64,000 nucleotides of DNA from Mixta calida (GTDB taxonomy: Bacteria > Pseudomonadota > Gammaproteobacteria > Enterobacterales > Enterobacteriaceae), in assembly GCF_002953215.1 (NCBI RefSeq), contig NZ_CP026378.1, forward strand, positions 248,001 through 312,000. The letters are read 5' to 3'. The position numbers were made by a program, and so were the translations under genes. The notes under the pieces were generated by a model. The model saw only the letters and a program-made list of their open reading frames with translations. It was not told where the DNA came from and searched no databases. Position 1 is the first letter of the stretch; each line of letters begins with the position of its first letter. This document shows positions 35,390-44,327 of the stretch, in pieces.

Positions 35390-37216
35390 GTGAAGAACAT
35401 GACCTACCATTCTCCCGCCCGCGAAAAAGGCTATGCCGGGCTGGGCGACTACGCTGCGATTGGCGAAGGCCGTTCCGTCGCGCTGATTGCGCCCGACGGC
35501 GCCATCGACTGGTGGTGCGCGCCTAATCTCGATTCGCCGCCGCTGTTCGACCGTATTCTTGACGCCAGCAACGGCGGCTATTTTCAGGTGGCGCCGACCG
35601 CGCCGTGGCGAATGCAGCGCCACTATCGGGAGAACAGTAATGTACTGGAGACGCGCTACCAGACCGACAGCGGCGAGGTGCTGATAACGGAATCGCTGAA
35701 CAGCACCCTGGCGGGACGATTGCCGTGGAATGAGCTGGCGCGACGCGTGGAAGGGGTAAGCGGCGAGGTGGAGATGCAGGTGATTTTCCAGCCCGGCACG
35801 CGCGCGGAAACCTGCTCACCCTGGCATAACAAGGTTAACGGCCATCCGCTGTGGCACATCGGCGAACTGATGGCGATGCTGCGCCTGACCGATGATGTGC
35901 GCATCGAACAGTGCGACGATGTGCGGCTGACCGCCACCTTTACCACCTCGCCGGCGTCGCGCTCGCTGGTGGCGCTGGTGACCACCGAGCGCGAGCCGCT
36001 GGCGATCCCGGCGCCGGAGAAAATCGATGAGCGCATCGAAACCAGCCATACCGCCTGGCGCGACTGGGCTGACGGGCTGGCGGATCACGGGCGCTACGAC
36101 AGTCATGTCAGGCGCTCGGCGCTGGCGCTGAAGTTTCTCTGGTATTCGCCGACCGGCGCGCTGGCGGCGGCGGCCACCTCCTCGCTGCCGGAAAAGCTCG
36201 GCAACGATAAAAACTACGATTACCGCTACGCCTGGATACGCGACGCCTGCCTGATTATCAAGGCGTTTGTTTATCTGGGATCGCTGGAAGACTGTAAGGC
36301 GGCGTTTTCCTGGCTGTCGAACACCATTCGCCGTCACGACGGCGGCCTGCGCGCCTGCTATACACTGGAGGGCGGCCAGGTGCCGGAAGAGCGCAATCCG
36401 CCGCTGGAAGGCTATCAGGGCACGCAGCCGGTGCGGGTCGGCAACAACGCCCGCGATCAGGTTCAGATCAGCATGTATGGCGATATGCTGGCGACCGCGC
36501 GATTGTTTATCCGTGCGGGCCACGTCCTGGATCTCTCAACGTCGCGTCTGCTCGGCAAGCTGGCGAACCACTGCGCCGACAGCTGGCGGCAGAAGGATTC
36601 CGGCATCTGGGAACTGCCTGAAGAACAGCACTATACTCACTCGAAAATGGCCTGCTGGCTGGCGCTCGACCAGGCGGTCAAGCTGGCGGAAGACAGCCAT
36701 ATTGAACCGACCTGGGTAGGGCGCTGGGAGCGTGAGCGCGATCGTATCCGCGACTGGATCGAGACGCACTGCTGGTCAGAGCAGCGCCAGGCCTACACCT
36801 TTTACGCCGGGACGGAACGGCTCGATGCGGCGGTGGCGCTGACGCACTATTACGGCAGCAAAGTGAACCCGCAGCGGATGCTGTCGACGCTGACGCAAAT
36901 CCGCGAGGAATTAGGACGCGGCGGCGTGATGCTCTATCGCTATTCCGACGTGGAGAAAGAGGAGGCCACCTTTGTCGCCTGCTCTTTCTGGATGGTGGAG
37001 GCGCTGGCGGAGCTGGGCGAGCGCGAGGCGGCGCAGCGCGCGATGGATGAGATCCTGGAGCAGCTCTGTCAGCGCGGCAACGTGGAAATCTTTAATGAGA
37101 TGTTTGATATCCATACGCAGAACTGGCTGGGCAATATGCCGCAGGGACTGAGCCATCTTTCGCTGGTTTGCGCCGCCAACGCGCTGGCGGACGCTAATCC
37201 GGGACATCGGGTGTAA
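35390..37216 (+). CDS. glycoside hydrolase family 15 (glucoamylase/trehalase-like)
   Basis: The 608-residue protein begins KGYAGLGDYAAIGEGRSVAL and APDGAIDWWCAPNLDSPPLF, the typical N-terminal beta-sandwich of bacterial GH15 proteins. The (alpha/alpha)6 barrel follows with NYDYRYAWIRDACLIIKAFV, IWELPEEQHYTHSKMACWLA (first catalytic glutamate region) and VEIFNEMFDIHTQNWLGNMP near the second. No signal peptide is present, so it acts in the cytoplasm. The start is GTG at 35390 with AAAGGA ten bases ahead; an ATG follows three codons in. Substrates in this group are alpha-glucosides such as maltodextrin or trehalose. It is not clustered with other glycogen or trehalose genes. Confidence 0.9.
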   Translation: MKNMTYHSPAREKGYAGLGDYAAIGEGRSVALIAPDGAIDWWCAPNLDSPPLFDRILDASNGGYFQVAPTAPWRMQRHYRENSNVLETRYQTDSGEVLITESLNSTLAGRLPWNELARRVEGVSGEVEMQVIFQPGTRAETCSPWHNKVNGHPLWHIGELMAMLRLTDDVRIEQCDDVRLTATFTTSPASRSLVALVTTEREPLAIPAPEKIDERIETSHTAWRDWADGLADHGRYDSHVRRSALALKFLWYSPTGALAAAATSSLPEKLGNDKNYDYRYAWIRDACLIIKAFVYLGSLEDCKAAFSWLSNTIRRHDGGLRACYTLEGGQVPEERNPPLEGYQGTQPVRVGNNARDQVQISMYGDMLATARLFIRAGHVLDLSTSRLLGKLANHCADSWRQKDSGIWELPEEQHYTHSKMACWLALDQAVKLAEDSHIEPTWVGRWERERDRIRDWIETHCWSEQRQAYTFYAGTERLDAAVALTHYYGSKVNPQRMLSTLTQIREELGRGGVMLYRYSDVEKEEATFVACSFWMVEALAELGEREAAQRAMDEILEQLCQRGNVEIFNEMFDIHTQNWLGNMPQGLSHLSLVCAANALADANPGHRV

Positions 37217-37233
37217 CCGCAGGCTGTTTTAAA

Positions 37234-37259
37234 CCGCGGGCGCAAAGCGGGCTTTTTTT
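37234..37259 (+). terminator. terminator of the GH15 gene
   Basis: A short GC stem (CCGC with GCGG) is followed by GC and a run of seven T residues. The stem is short, the T-run good. Confidence 0.55.
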
Positions 37260-37340
37260 GGCGAAGGTCAGCTTCGCGCGCCGCCGGGTTATCGATCGGC
37301 CTAAAGGTCGCCTTTTTCAGGAGCCGGTTAAGCGCGCTGA

Positions 37341-38441
37341 TTAGTTATAGATCAATACAAAGGTCGCCATGCTGTTGGCGGTTCCCGCCGACACCCTTTC
37401 TTCGGTCTGCACATACTCCGCGGTAAAGTTGATGTTCTCCGCGTGGCCAGCGTCGCTTGCCGTAATGGTTTTTACCACCGGCAGGTTGCTGGCCTCGTTA
37501 ATCTTGACGGGGGTGCCTGCGGCTGGAGCCGGGGCGGGATTTTGACCGTATCTCAGCTTTACGCCCACGCCGCGCGCCGCATCGGCCTGCTGGGTTAAGG
37601 CCAGGGTATCAGGCATATCGGCAGCGGCGGTAACGCCGAAAAAGCCGACCCTGATGTCTGTTCTCGCGGTGCAGTACACCGGTAGCGAAAACGTTTTTAC
37701 ATTGCCTGCGGTCTGGCCTTTGCCATGGAAATCCGTGCGGCTTACGGTGCCAAGATCGACATTGATAGTGGATCGGGTGACCTGGCAACTGCCTTGCTGA
37801 CCAATATCGACGTTCATCGCCGCCAGATCGAGCGTCGCGGCAGGGCTGGTCACGCTGCTTGCCGCGCCCGCTGGCTGATATTCTATATAAAGTTTTCCAA
37901 TGTGCGGGAGCGGATCCATCTGTCTGTGGTTGCCATCGATCAACTCTACGTTGCCGGTTTTGTAAAAGATCACGTAGATCTTTACGATAAGCTCGCGCAG
38001 GTCAAGCATTGAGGCAGTCTGCCTGCTGTCGCATAGCGTAACGGACTCGCTGCCGGCTGGCGCGTCGGCGCCGTCGATATAGCGAATCGCGCCGCCGTTG
38101 CACTGTAGGCCGAGCGCATAACCGATTCCCTTGATACTGCTGGGAAAAACGTGGCGGCCATTGATAATCGTTTCAGGTGCGCCATTTTGCTGATACACAA
38201 TGCGTTTCCATGTCGCCGTCGGCGCCTGACGATCGCAGGTAAAATGAACCCCGCCGCCGTTGTCCGCCATCGGAGTCGTCATTTGCATATCCGACGGCAG
38301 CGTCGGCAGGTATTTAATATTTTGCAGGTTGATGGTCATCTGCGACGTTGCCGGACCGCAGTTTTCCGCCTGACCAGCCTGGCTCCAGAGACCCGCCATT
38401 AGCGCAAGGGATAAGCCGAGCGCGCGCAATAATGTATGCAT
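37341..38441 (-). CDS. fimbrial tip adhesin (chaperone-usher system)
   Basis: The 366-residue protein has a signal peptide ending QAGQAENCG. Its N-terminal lectin-like half has paired cysteines, and its C-terminal pilin domain starts near GSCQVTRSTINVDLGTVSR and ends FVLIYN, the donor-strand-accepting pilin terminus. Two-domain organisation, position as last gene of the operon, and length identify it as the tip adhesin that contacts the host or surface. The ATG at 38441 follows GAGGTG. The receptor cannot be predicted. Confidence 0.87.
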   Translation of the reverse strand: MHTLLRALGLSLALMAGLWSQAGQAENCGPATSQMTINLQNIKYLPTLPSDMQMTTPMADNGGGVHFTCDRQAPTATWKRIVYQQNGAPETIINGRHVFPSSIKGIGYALGLQCNGGAIRYIDGADAPAGSESVTLCDSRQTASMLDLRELIVKIYVIFYKTGNVELIDGNHRQMDPLPHIGKLYIEYQPAGAASSVTSPAATLDLAAMNVDIGQQGSCQVTRSTINVDLGTVSRTDFHGKGQTAGNVKTFSLPVYCTARTDIRVGFFGVTAAADMPDTLALTQQADAARGVGVKLRYGQNPAPAPAAGTPVKINEASNLPVVKTITASDAGHAENINFTAEYVQTEERVSAGTANSMATFVLIYN

Positions 38442-38450
38442 AAACACCTC

Positions 38451-40991
38451 TTATAAGCACAGGCCGCTGACCGTTTTTACCGGAGACTGCCGCTGGTTAT
38501 TGGGGAGGCGGAAATGCATAACGCACTTCCGCGTGACGTTACTGGACTGCCAGCGCGCCTCAATGGCGCCCCGGTCAGGAATGCCGCTCAGATAGACCTG
38601 TCCGCCATCGGCGACCATGCCGCTGGCGGGCGCACCCTCTTCTTCGCTGTAGACGAGCAGCCGCGCGCTGGCGCCGAACGGCAGCGGGCCCTCTTTATTT
38701 TTCAGTGTAAAGAGCACCCGGTTGCCGATATGGGTGCGGTAGTTCGCCTGTACGACGGCGCCGCCGCCAGGGATGACCGTCTGTCCTTCCAGCTCGACGT
38801 CGGTGTCGTCGGCCAGGGTTTCGGTATCAAGGGTGATGTAATTTTTTCGGTAAGGCGTCAGCGTGGGAACCACAGCGTAACCGCGCCAGTCGGTGTGAAT
38901 ATTATTGCCGTTCTGAATCGCCACATGCGATGCGCCGGGGGCGCGCACGATGGCGAAGGTGTCGTCGGTAGGCTGGCCGAGCGTAACGCCGTGCGGATGC
39001 GCCACCACCGAGCCTGATGCGCCCCAGGTTATCTGGCGACTCAGGCTATCGTGCCGGTAGCCCAGCTGCGCGGTGCCGTATCCGCCGTGATAATCGAGCG
39101 ATGCGCCGCCGTTGTGCCCTTGCCCCTGGCTATCGTAACCCTGTTGTACGCTGTAATAGAGGTTATGCTTATCCAGCAGCGTGCCGTAAAGCGAGACCTG
39201 CTGAGAGCTGTAGCCGTTGCTGGCGGAAAGGGTGTTATAGCTGATGGTGTGATCCGGCAGCCAGCGGTTCAGCGGTACTGAAATGTTGAAGGAGATCGAG
39301 CGATCTTTTTTATGTCGATCCGATGATTTGGTGAGGTAGTAGCCCACTCCCCAGGAGATGCCTTTCCATCCGCTGTAGAGGCCGAGATGCACCGTCTCAT
39401 CATGGCCTTCGGCATGCCAGTACTGCTGGGAATAAAAGGAGGCGGTGAGGCTGCCGATATCGCCGAGCGACTGGCTGACGGCGATCTCTTTGCGGCTGCG
39501 TTTGTTGTTCACCAGCCCGCTGCGGCTTTCCAGCGCGTTGGCCTCGCCAAATTCATAGTAGCCGCTGGAGGAGTAGCGATAGCTGGCGAGACTGAAAGTG
39601 GTGCCGGTCAGGTTAATATCTTTCTGGTACTGCGCGCGCAGCGAATGGCCGGAATAGTGGCGATGAGAAGGCGCCTCGGTCGCGGCCAGCGTGGCGTCCA
39701 ACCCTATCGATCCTAATTCGCCGAAGCCGTGCCCGACGCCGAAGGCGTAAGCCTGATAGTTTTCCGCCAGCTGCGCGCCGCCGGAAAGGGTAAAAGCCCA
39801 GGGCAGACCATAATAGAGCGACGTCTGCACAAACTGCGGCGTACGCGTCTGCTCAACGCCTGAATGATAACGGCCGGCGCTGAGGCTGAATTTCAGGCGT
39901 CCTTCACGCAGCATAAAAGGCACGGCGGAGTAAGGCTGGGTAAAGGTCTGCACGGCGCCGTTGCTCTCCTGAACCTTCACCTGTAAATCGCCGCTTTGCG
40001 CGGTGGGATTGAGATCCTTTATTGCGAAGGCGCCCGGCGGAACGTAGGTTTCATAGATGACGTAGCCGTGCTGCGAAACGGTGACTTTGGCGTTGCTGTG
40101 CGCCATGCCGCGAATAACCGGCGCGAAGCCGCGCATGCTGTCCGGCAACATCTCATCCTGCGAAGCCAGCTGCACGCCGCGAAACTGCACGCTGGTGAAA
40201 ATATCGCCGGGCGTATAAATATCGCCGATGCGCAGCTGGCTTTTTAGCGTTTTCACGTCGCATTGCAGCCAGGTGCTCTGCGACTGCCAGCGGCGGGTTT
40301 TGTCCCAGGTCATCGAGGAGATATTGCGCAGCCGCCAGCCGCCGAGGTTAACGCCGCTGCGTAAATTCAGATAGTTTGTGGTGGTGTCGCTTTCTGCCTG
40401 GCGGGTTTGCGAACCGGACAGGCTGTAGTTGATAAACGCGGCCGGAATGCCGTCGTTCCAGCGCGCCGGATCGACATAGTCACGGCCTGGCGTATTCATC
40501 GCCGCCTGCGGAATGCTCAAATACAAACGCAGCCCGGTAAAATCGAACTGACTGCTGGCGTCGGGAATATACTGATCGATGCGGGTCAGGGTTTCGCCTT
40601 CATGCAGCTTGCCGAATGAGGAAAACGCGCTGACGTTAACGCCATATTCCGCCAGCTGCGCGACGGTCAGCACCGGCTGTAGCCTGCCGTTCTCCTCGAC
40701 GAAGGTGACGTTGCGCTGTTCCATCTCCTGGTTGTTGACCAGCACCGTCACCAGATAATCGCCCGGCTGCTGGCCGCCCGCTTTAGCGAAATAGTGCAGA
40801 TCGGCCGTTTTCTGGTATGGATCGGAGAGCTCCAGCGCCGCCGGGTCGAAATAATCTTCAGCTCGCGCCGGGCGGTAGTGGCACAGCATAAAAAGCGCTG
40901 CGGGAACCGCAGCAAGCAGCGCTGCGCTTCCTGCCGGGGCGTGCAGCGGGAAACGGCCATGCCAGCTAGCTGAGGACGCTTTTTTTGCCAT
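38451..40991 (-). CDS. fimbrial usher (outer-membrane assembly platform)
   Basis: The 846-residue protein has an N-terminal signal region, the periplasmic chaperone-binding domain (YFDPAALELSDPYQKTADLH, GDYLVTVLVNNQEMEQRNVTF) and the 24-strand barrel with plug. Typical segments are QLRIGDIYTPGDIFTSVQFRG, GFAPVIRGMAHSNAKVTVSQ, VIYETYVPPGAFAIKDL, and C-terminal domains with DTETLADDTDVELEGQ. Length and order are standard for FimD-type ushers. It receives chaperone-subunit complexes from the periplasm. It begins 14 bases after the chaperone gene. Confidence 0.95.
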   Translation of the reverse strand: MAKKASSASWHGRFPLHAPAGSAALLAAVPAALFMLCHYRPARAEDYFDPAALELSDPYQKTADLHYFAKAGGQQPGDYLVTVLVNNQEMEQRNVTFVEENGRLQPVLTVAQLAEYGVNVSAFSSFGKLHEGETLTRIDQYIPDASSQFDFTGLRLYLSIPQAAMNTPGRDYVDPARWNDGIPAAFINYSLSGSQTRQAESDTTTNYLNLRSGVNLGGWRLRNISSMTWDKTRRWQSQSTWLQCDVKTLKSQLRIGDIYTPGDIFTSVQFRGVQLASQDEMLPDSMRGFAPVIRGMAHSNAKVTVSQHGYVIYETYVPPGAFAIKDLNPTAQSGDLQVKVQESNGAVQTFTQPYSAVPFMLREGRLKFSLSAGRYHSGVEQTRTPQFVQTSLYYGLPWAFTLSGGAQLAENYQAYAFGVGHGFGELGSIGLDATLAATEAPSHRHYSGHSLRAQYQKDINLTGTTFSLASYRYSSSGYYEFGEANALESRSGLVNNKRSRKEIAVSQSLGDIGSLTASFYSQQYWHAEGHDETVHLGLYSGWKGISWGVGYYLTKSSDRHKKDRSISFNISVPLNRWLPDHTISYNTLSASNGYSSQQVSLYGTLLDKHNLYYSVQQGYDSQGQGHNGGASLDYHGGYGTAQLGYRHDSLSRQITWGASGSVVAHPHGVTLGQPTDDTFAIVRAPGASHVAIQNGNNIHTDWRGYAVVPTLTPYRKNYITLDTETLADDTDVELEGQTVIPGGGAVVQANYRTHIGNRVLFTLKNKEGPLPFGASARLLVYSEEEGAPASGMVADGGQVYLSGIPDRGAIEARWQSSNVTRKCVMHFRLPNNQRQSPVKTVSGLCL

Positions 40992-41005
40992 AGGGCCGCC
41001 AGGGT

Positions 41006-41671
41006 CTACTGTTGCGCGTAATTGGTGATGCCGCCGAAATCATTGATGGCGCGCCATTTGATGACGCCCGTTGCATTGATCGGCCAGCTTTGCTCGGCTC
41101 GCGGACCGATCATGCCGGGTTCGTCAATCGCTTTCCCGCCGACGCTGAGCGAATAAAAAGAGACAAAATAGGGCGTCGGATTATGTGCGACCAGGCGATT
41201 GCCCTTCAGCTGAAAAGTGAGTTTCTTCCAGGCGGTGTCGGGGTCGCCCGGCAGATTATTTGGCCGATAAAAGAGCTTAAATTTAGATTTAATATTGATT
41301 TGTAGCTTATTGATTTCGCCCTTTTTCGACGGCGCAATACTTTTCACATTCAGCCAAAAAACAGATTCGCGATCGGTTGGCAGCGGCGCGCCGGTAAAAT
41401 TAATGCGCAGCAGATTCTGCTGTTCCGGGTCCAGGCGGAACAGCGGCGGCGTCACGATAAAGGGCGCGCGGCTTTTATCGGTTTCGGAATAGTTTTCCAC
41501 CCACGACTGCACTAAAAAGGGCGAGCGGGTATCGGCATTCGTCACCGAAATGGATGCTTCTCGTTTACCTTCCTGATAAATAACGCGGGTTCCACCCATA
41601 ACGAGGCCAGCCTGAGCCAGGTGTGATAACAGGAGAAAGAGTCCAGCAATACCTGAAAAGAAACGTTTCAT
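41006..41671 (-). CDS. periplasmic fimbrial chaperone
   Basis: The 221-residue protein has a signal peptide (MKRFFSGIAGLFLLLSHLAQ, cleaved near AQA), then two Ig-like domains. The first shows GTRVIYQEGKREASISVTN, PFLVQSWVENY and FWLNVKSIAPS; the latter strand carries the conserved subunit-binding face. The second has LTFQLKGNRLVAHNPTPYFV. It binds newly exported subunits and delivers them to the usher. The ATG at 41671 was chosen over an in-frame TTG three codons upstream. Confidence 0.94.
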   Translation of the reverse strand: MKRFFSGIAGLFLLLSHLAQAGLVMGGTRVIYQEGKREASISVTNADTRSPFLVQSWVENYSETDKSRAPFIVTPPLFRLDPEQQNLLRINFTGAPLPTDRESVFWLNVKSIAPSKKGEINKLQINIKSKFKLFYRPNNLPGDPDTAWKKLTFQLKGNRLVAHNPTPYFVSFYSLSVGGKAIDEPGMIGPRAEQSWPINATGVIKWRAINDFGGITNYAQQ

Positions 41672-41742
41672 AAGCAGCAACCATCAATCAGGGAAATAAA
41701 ACAGCGGGGTATTGAGCAGGGAGAACCCTGCTCAATAATGAC

Positions 41743-42309
41743 TTAGTTGTAAACCATGCTGAAGTTCACCACGGCGTTGGCTTCACCCACGGTCACATCT
41801 TCGCTGGTGGAGCGATAGTCTGCGTAAAAGGTGAGTTCGGTGTCTTTATCATGCGTTTTAATGTCGTGTTCGTTGGTGACATGGCCGAGCTTAACTTTCT
41901 GCTGTTTGTCATCTTCGTACAGCTGGATCGCTACGCCGGTAGCGGTGCCGGGGCCGTTGTTGATCGCCAACAGCTCCTCGTTAGCGTCCGCAGCCTGCCC
42001 GTCAAACAGCACCGCGACTTTGGTCACCGTATCGGGGCAGTCCTTCACGGAGATATGGAAAGGCTGTTTTTGGGTTTCGGTGCCTACGGTAGTGAAGTAA
42101 CTGCTTGCCCAGGTGCCCAGACGAACGTTTTCATCGATTTTCGCCGTGTCGACATTACAGGAGGCGTCGGTAATATTGCCGGTGAAATTGATCTGACCGC
42201 CGGGGCCTTGCGCGCCGCCTATGTCGCCTGGGTTGGTGCCTGCTGAAATAGCCGCACCGGATGCGAAGCAGGATAAAATTAATGCCATAACGCGTAACTC
42301 TGTTTTCAT
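41743..42309 (-). CDS. major fimbrial subunit (pilin)
   Basis: The 188-residue protein has a signal peptide ending near GAAISA, a glycine-rich start (GGAQGPGGQINFTGNITDASC), the pilin disulfide pair (C in DASCNVD and in VKDCPDT), and the terminal VGEANAVVNFSMVYN strand used for chaperone binding. The first gene of the operon in this order is normally the main shaft subunit. The ATG at 42309 follows AAAGAGAGC. About 740 bases of AT-rich DNA upstream should carry the promoter. Confidence 0.9.
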   Translation of the reverse strand: MKTELRVMALILSCFASGAAISAGTNPGDIGGAQGPGGQINFTGNITDASCNVDTAKIDENVRLGTWASSYFTTVGTETQKQPFHISVKDCPDTVTKVAVLFDGQAADANEELLAINNGPGTATGVAIQLYEDDKQQKVKLGHVTNEHDIKTHDKDTELTFYADYRSTSEDVTVGEANAVVNFSMVYN

Positions 42310-43010
42310 GCTTGCTCTCTTTATTAATTTATATCCACAGCAGTTTGAGCGCCGGGCCACATCAGGCATGACGCATCTGCCGTCAGGTCCTCCCTGATAA
42401 TATTAATTTCGTTCCGTCGAGAGATGATAAATAGGTTCCCGCCCTCCGCCGCATAATATTGTCAGATGCAGCAACAGGTCAGGTTAATTGATATAAGGTA
42501 AAGGAGGTATAACTAACGCGGGGAAATAATAACGCTGAAAAAATAATATGCAATAACTTATTATGTAGAATTTAGGTTAAGCAAATGTTCATTTGACTTA
42601 AGTTTAAACTTTAATTACCTATTTTAACATTGTAATAATATGATTAATGGCGAGCAAAATATATTTTGCGGTAAAAGTTAACAGGGAATTAAATATATTA
42701 ACCTGACAAGGGTCGCTGGGCTGGCACCGTCTCAGGCATTCACGTAGCGGGTTTATTATTTTATAACATGAATAATTTGCCCGGATTTATAAATTATCGC
42801 TTTTCCCAGGGGTATTTTTGCACAGTCGGGTAAAAAGACGAATAATTAAAACAGTGGCAGGTATTTATATTATTAAACAAAGATGCGGATGATATATCAC
42901 CCTCAAACGCCAATAAGATTAATCTGCTGCTTTCGCCGTTTAATGTAGCAATCATTATGCTGGCAGCCGTCTGCCAGCCTTCCATTAAGAAGCGTTGTTT
43001 AAGCAACAAT
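42310..43010. other. long AT-rich control region upstream of the fimbrial operon
   Basis: No convincing gene is present in about 700 bases. From 42430 to 42700 the DNA is strongly AT-rich compared with its surroundings, which suits H-NS-type silencing and a regulated fimbrial promoter. No invertible element with paired inverted repeats was found by eye. Confidence 0.5.
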
Positions 43011-43034
43011 AAAAAAGGCCGGATAGCCGGCCTT
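43011..43034 (-). terminator. terminator of the gluconate dehydrogenase-type operon
   Basis: AAGGCCGG and CCGGCCTT pair around a four-base loop and are followed on the minus strand by TTTTTTATTG. Confidence 0.88.
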
Positions 43035-43051
43035 GAGTGAAATGTTAACGG

Positions 43052-44323
43052 TTAGTTGCCGTGGCTGAGATGCTGGCGCACCTCGCTGACCTGCTTGCTG
43101 GTCACCTCAGGCGCATTGTTGTTCCAGCCCTGGCGGATAAAGGTGGCCAGCTTCGCCACCTCCTCGTCGCTCAGGCGATGAGCGAAGCCCGGCATCGCCA
43201 GCGTGGACGGCGCTTTCGCCGTTGAAGGCTGCTGCGCGCCCGCAAGGATCGTATGAATCAAACCGACCGGGCTTTCCGCATTGACGATGGAGGCCTGATC
43301 CAGCTCCGGGAAGACGCCCGGCGCGCCTTTGCCGTTAACGAAATGGCAGGCGTTACAGCTATCCAGATAGAGGCGCTCGCCTTCCGTCAGGTTTTTCGCA
43401 GCGGTAAGCTTCGCGGCGGTTTGTTCCACCTTCTGGACGTCCTGTCGGCTCAGGGAGGGATTACCTCCCAGGAATTTCAGGTAAGCGGCGATCGCTTTCA
43501 GATCGGCATCGCTCATATGCGACGAGCTGTGCTCCACCACGGAGGTCATCTCGCCGCCGACCGACGCTTTATCATTACGGCCGGTTTGCAGATAGTCGAC
43601 AATCTCCTGCTCGCTCCAGCGCGGCATGCCGCGCAGGGAAGGCACCGGCCAGCCGTTCAGGTCGCCGCCCGCCAGGAACGCGGATTCGCTGCTGTCGAGC
43701 GCCTTCTCGTTCATGGTGATGCTGCGCGGCGTATGGCAGCTGCCGCAGTGGCCCAGGCTTTCCACGAGGTAAGCGCCCCGGTTGACCTCCGCCGATGCGC
43801 CGCCGATCGGCTGGAACGGCTTATCGGAAGTAAAGGCCCAGTTCCAGAAACGCATGCCCCAGCGCTGGTTGAACGGGAAGCTCAGTTTGGTTTCCGGCGC
43901 GGCAACGGCGGCAGGTTTCACGCCCTGCATAAAGTAGACGTAAAGCGCGTGAATATCCGCGTCGCTGATTTTCGCGTAGTCGGGGTAGGGCATCGCCGGA
44001 TAGAGGCGCGAGCCGTCCGGCAGAACGCCTTTGCGCACCGCGTCGGAGAACTGCTGTTCGCTGTAGTTGCCGATGCCGAACTTCTTATCCGGCGTGATAT
44101 TGGTCGAATAGATGGTGCCGAGATTTGATTCGATCGCCAGGCCGCCCGCATAGTCGGGCTTGCCCGTCAACGAGTGACATGCCATGCAGTCGCCAAGGCG
44201 GGAAAGATATTCGCCCTGCTTAATCAGCTGCGCCGTATCGTCAGCCTGCGCGCCGACAGAAAACAGCGCGGCCAGCGCCACCACATTGCCAGTGATAAAA
44301 TTTCTGAGAGTAAACAGCTTCAT
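43052..44323 (-). CDS. triheme cytochrome c subunit of membrane-bound gluconate 2-dehydrogenase-type enzyme
   Basis: The 423-residue protein has a signal peptide (cleavage near GAQA, residue 27) and three heme-binding CxxCH motifs: CMACH at 46-50, CGSCH near 195 and CNACH near 331. It matches the cytochrome subunit of three-part FAD-dependent dehydrogenases such as gluconate 2-dehydrogenase and takes electrons from the flavoprotein to ubiquinone at the periplasmic face. It is the last gene of the operon, four bases after the flavoprotein gene. Sugar-acid specificity is inferred from the family. Confidence 0.92.
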   Translation of the reverse strand: MKLFTLRNFITGNVVALAALFSVGAQADDTAQLIKQGEYLSRLGDCMACHSLTGKPDYAGGLAIESNLGTIYSTNITPDKKFGIGNYSEQQFSDAVRKGVLPDGSRLYPAMPYPDYAKISDADIHALYVYFMQGVKPAAVAAPETKLSFPFNQRWGMRFWNWAFTSDKPFQPIGGASAEVNRGAYLVESLGHCGSCHTPRSITMNEKALDSSESAFLAGGDLNGWPVPSLRGMPRWSEQEIVDYLQTGRNDKASVGGEMTSVVEHSSSHMSDADLKAIAAYLKFLGGNPSLSRQDVQKVEQTAAKLTAAKNLTEGERLYLDSCNACHFVNGKGAPGVFPELDQASIVNAESPVGLIHTILAGAQQPSTAKAPSTLAMPGFAHRLSDEEVAKLATFIRQGWNNNAPEVTSKQVSEVRQHLSHGN

Positions 44324-44327
44324 GCGC

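Noticed and set aside
42794..43009. 71-codon minus-strand frame in the fimbrial control region
   Set aside because: It has no plausible start signal, unusual composition, and no resemblance to fimbrial regulators.
42310..43010. Possible invertible promoter element for the fimbrial operon
   Set aside because: No pair of inverted repeats of suitable size was found and no recombinase gene is nearby.
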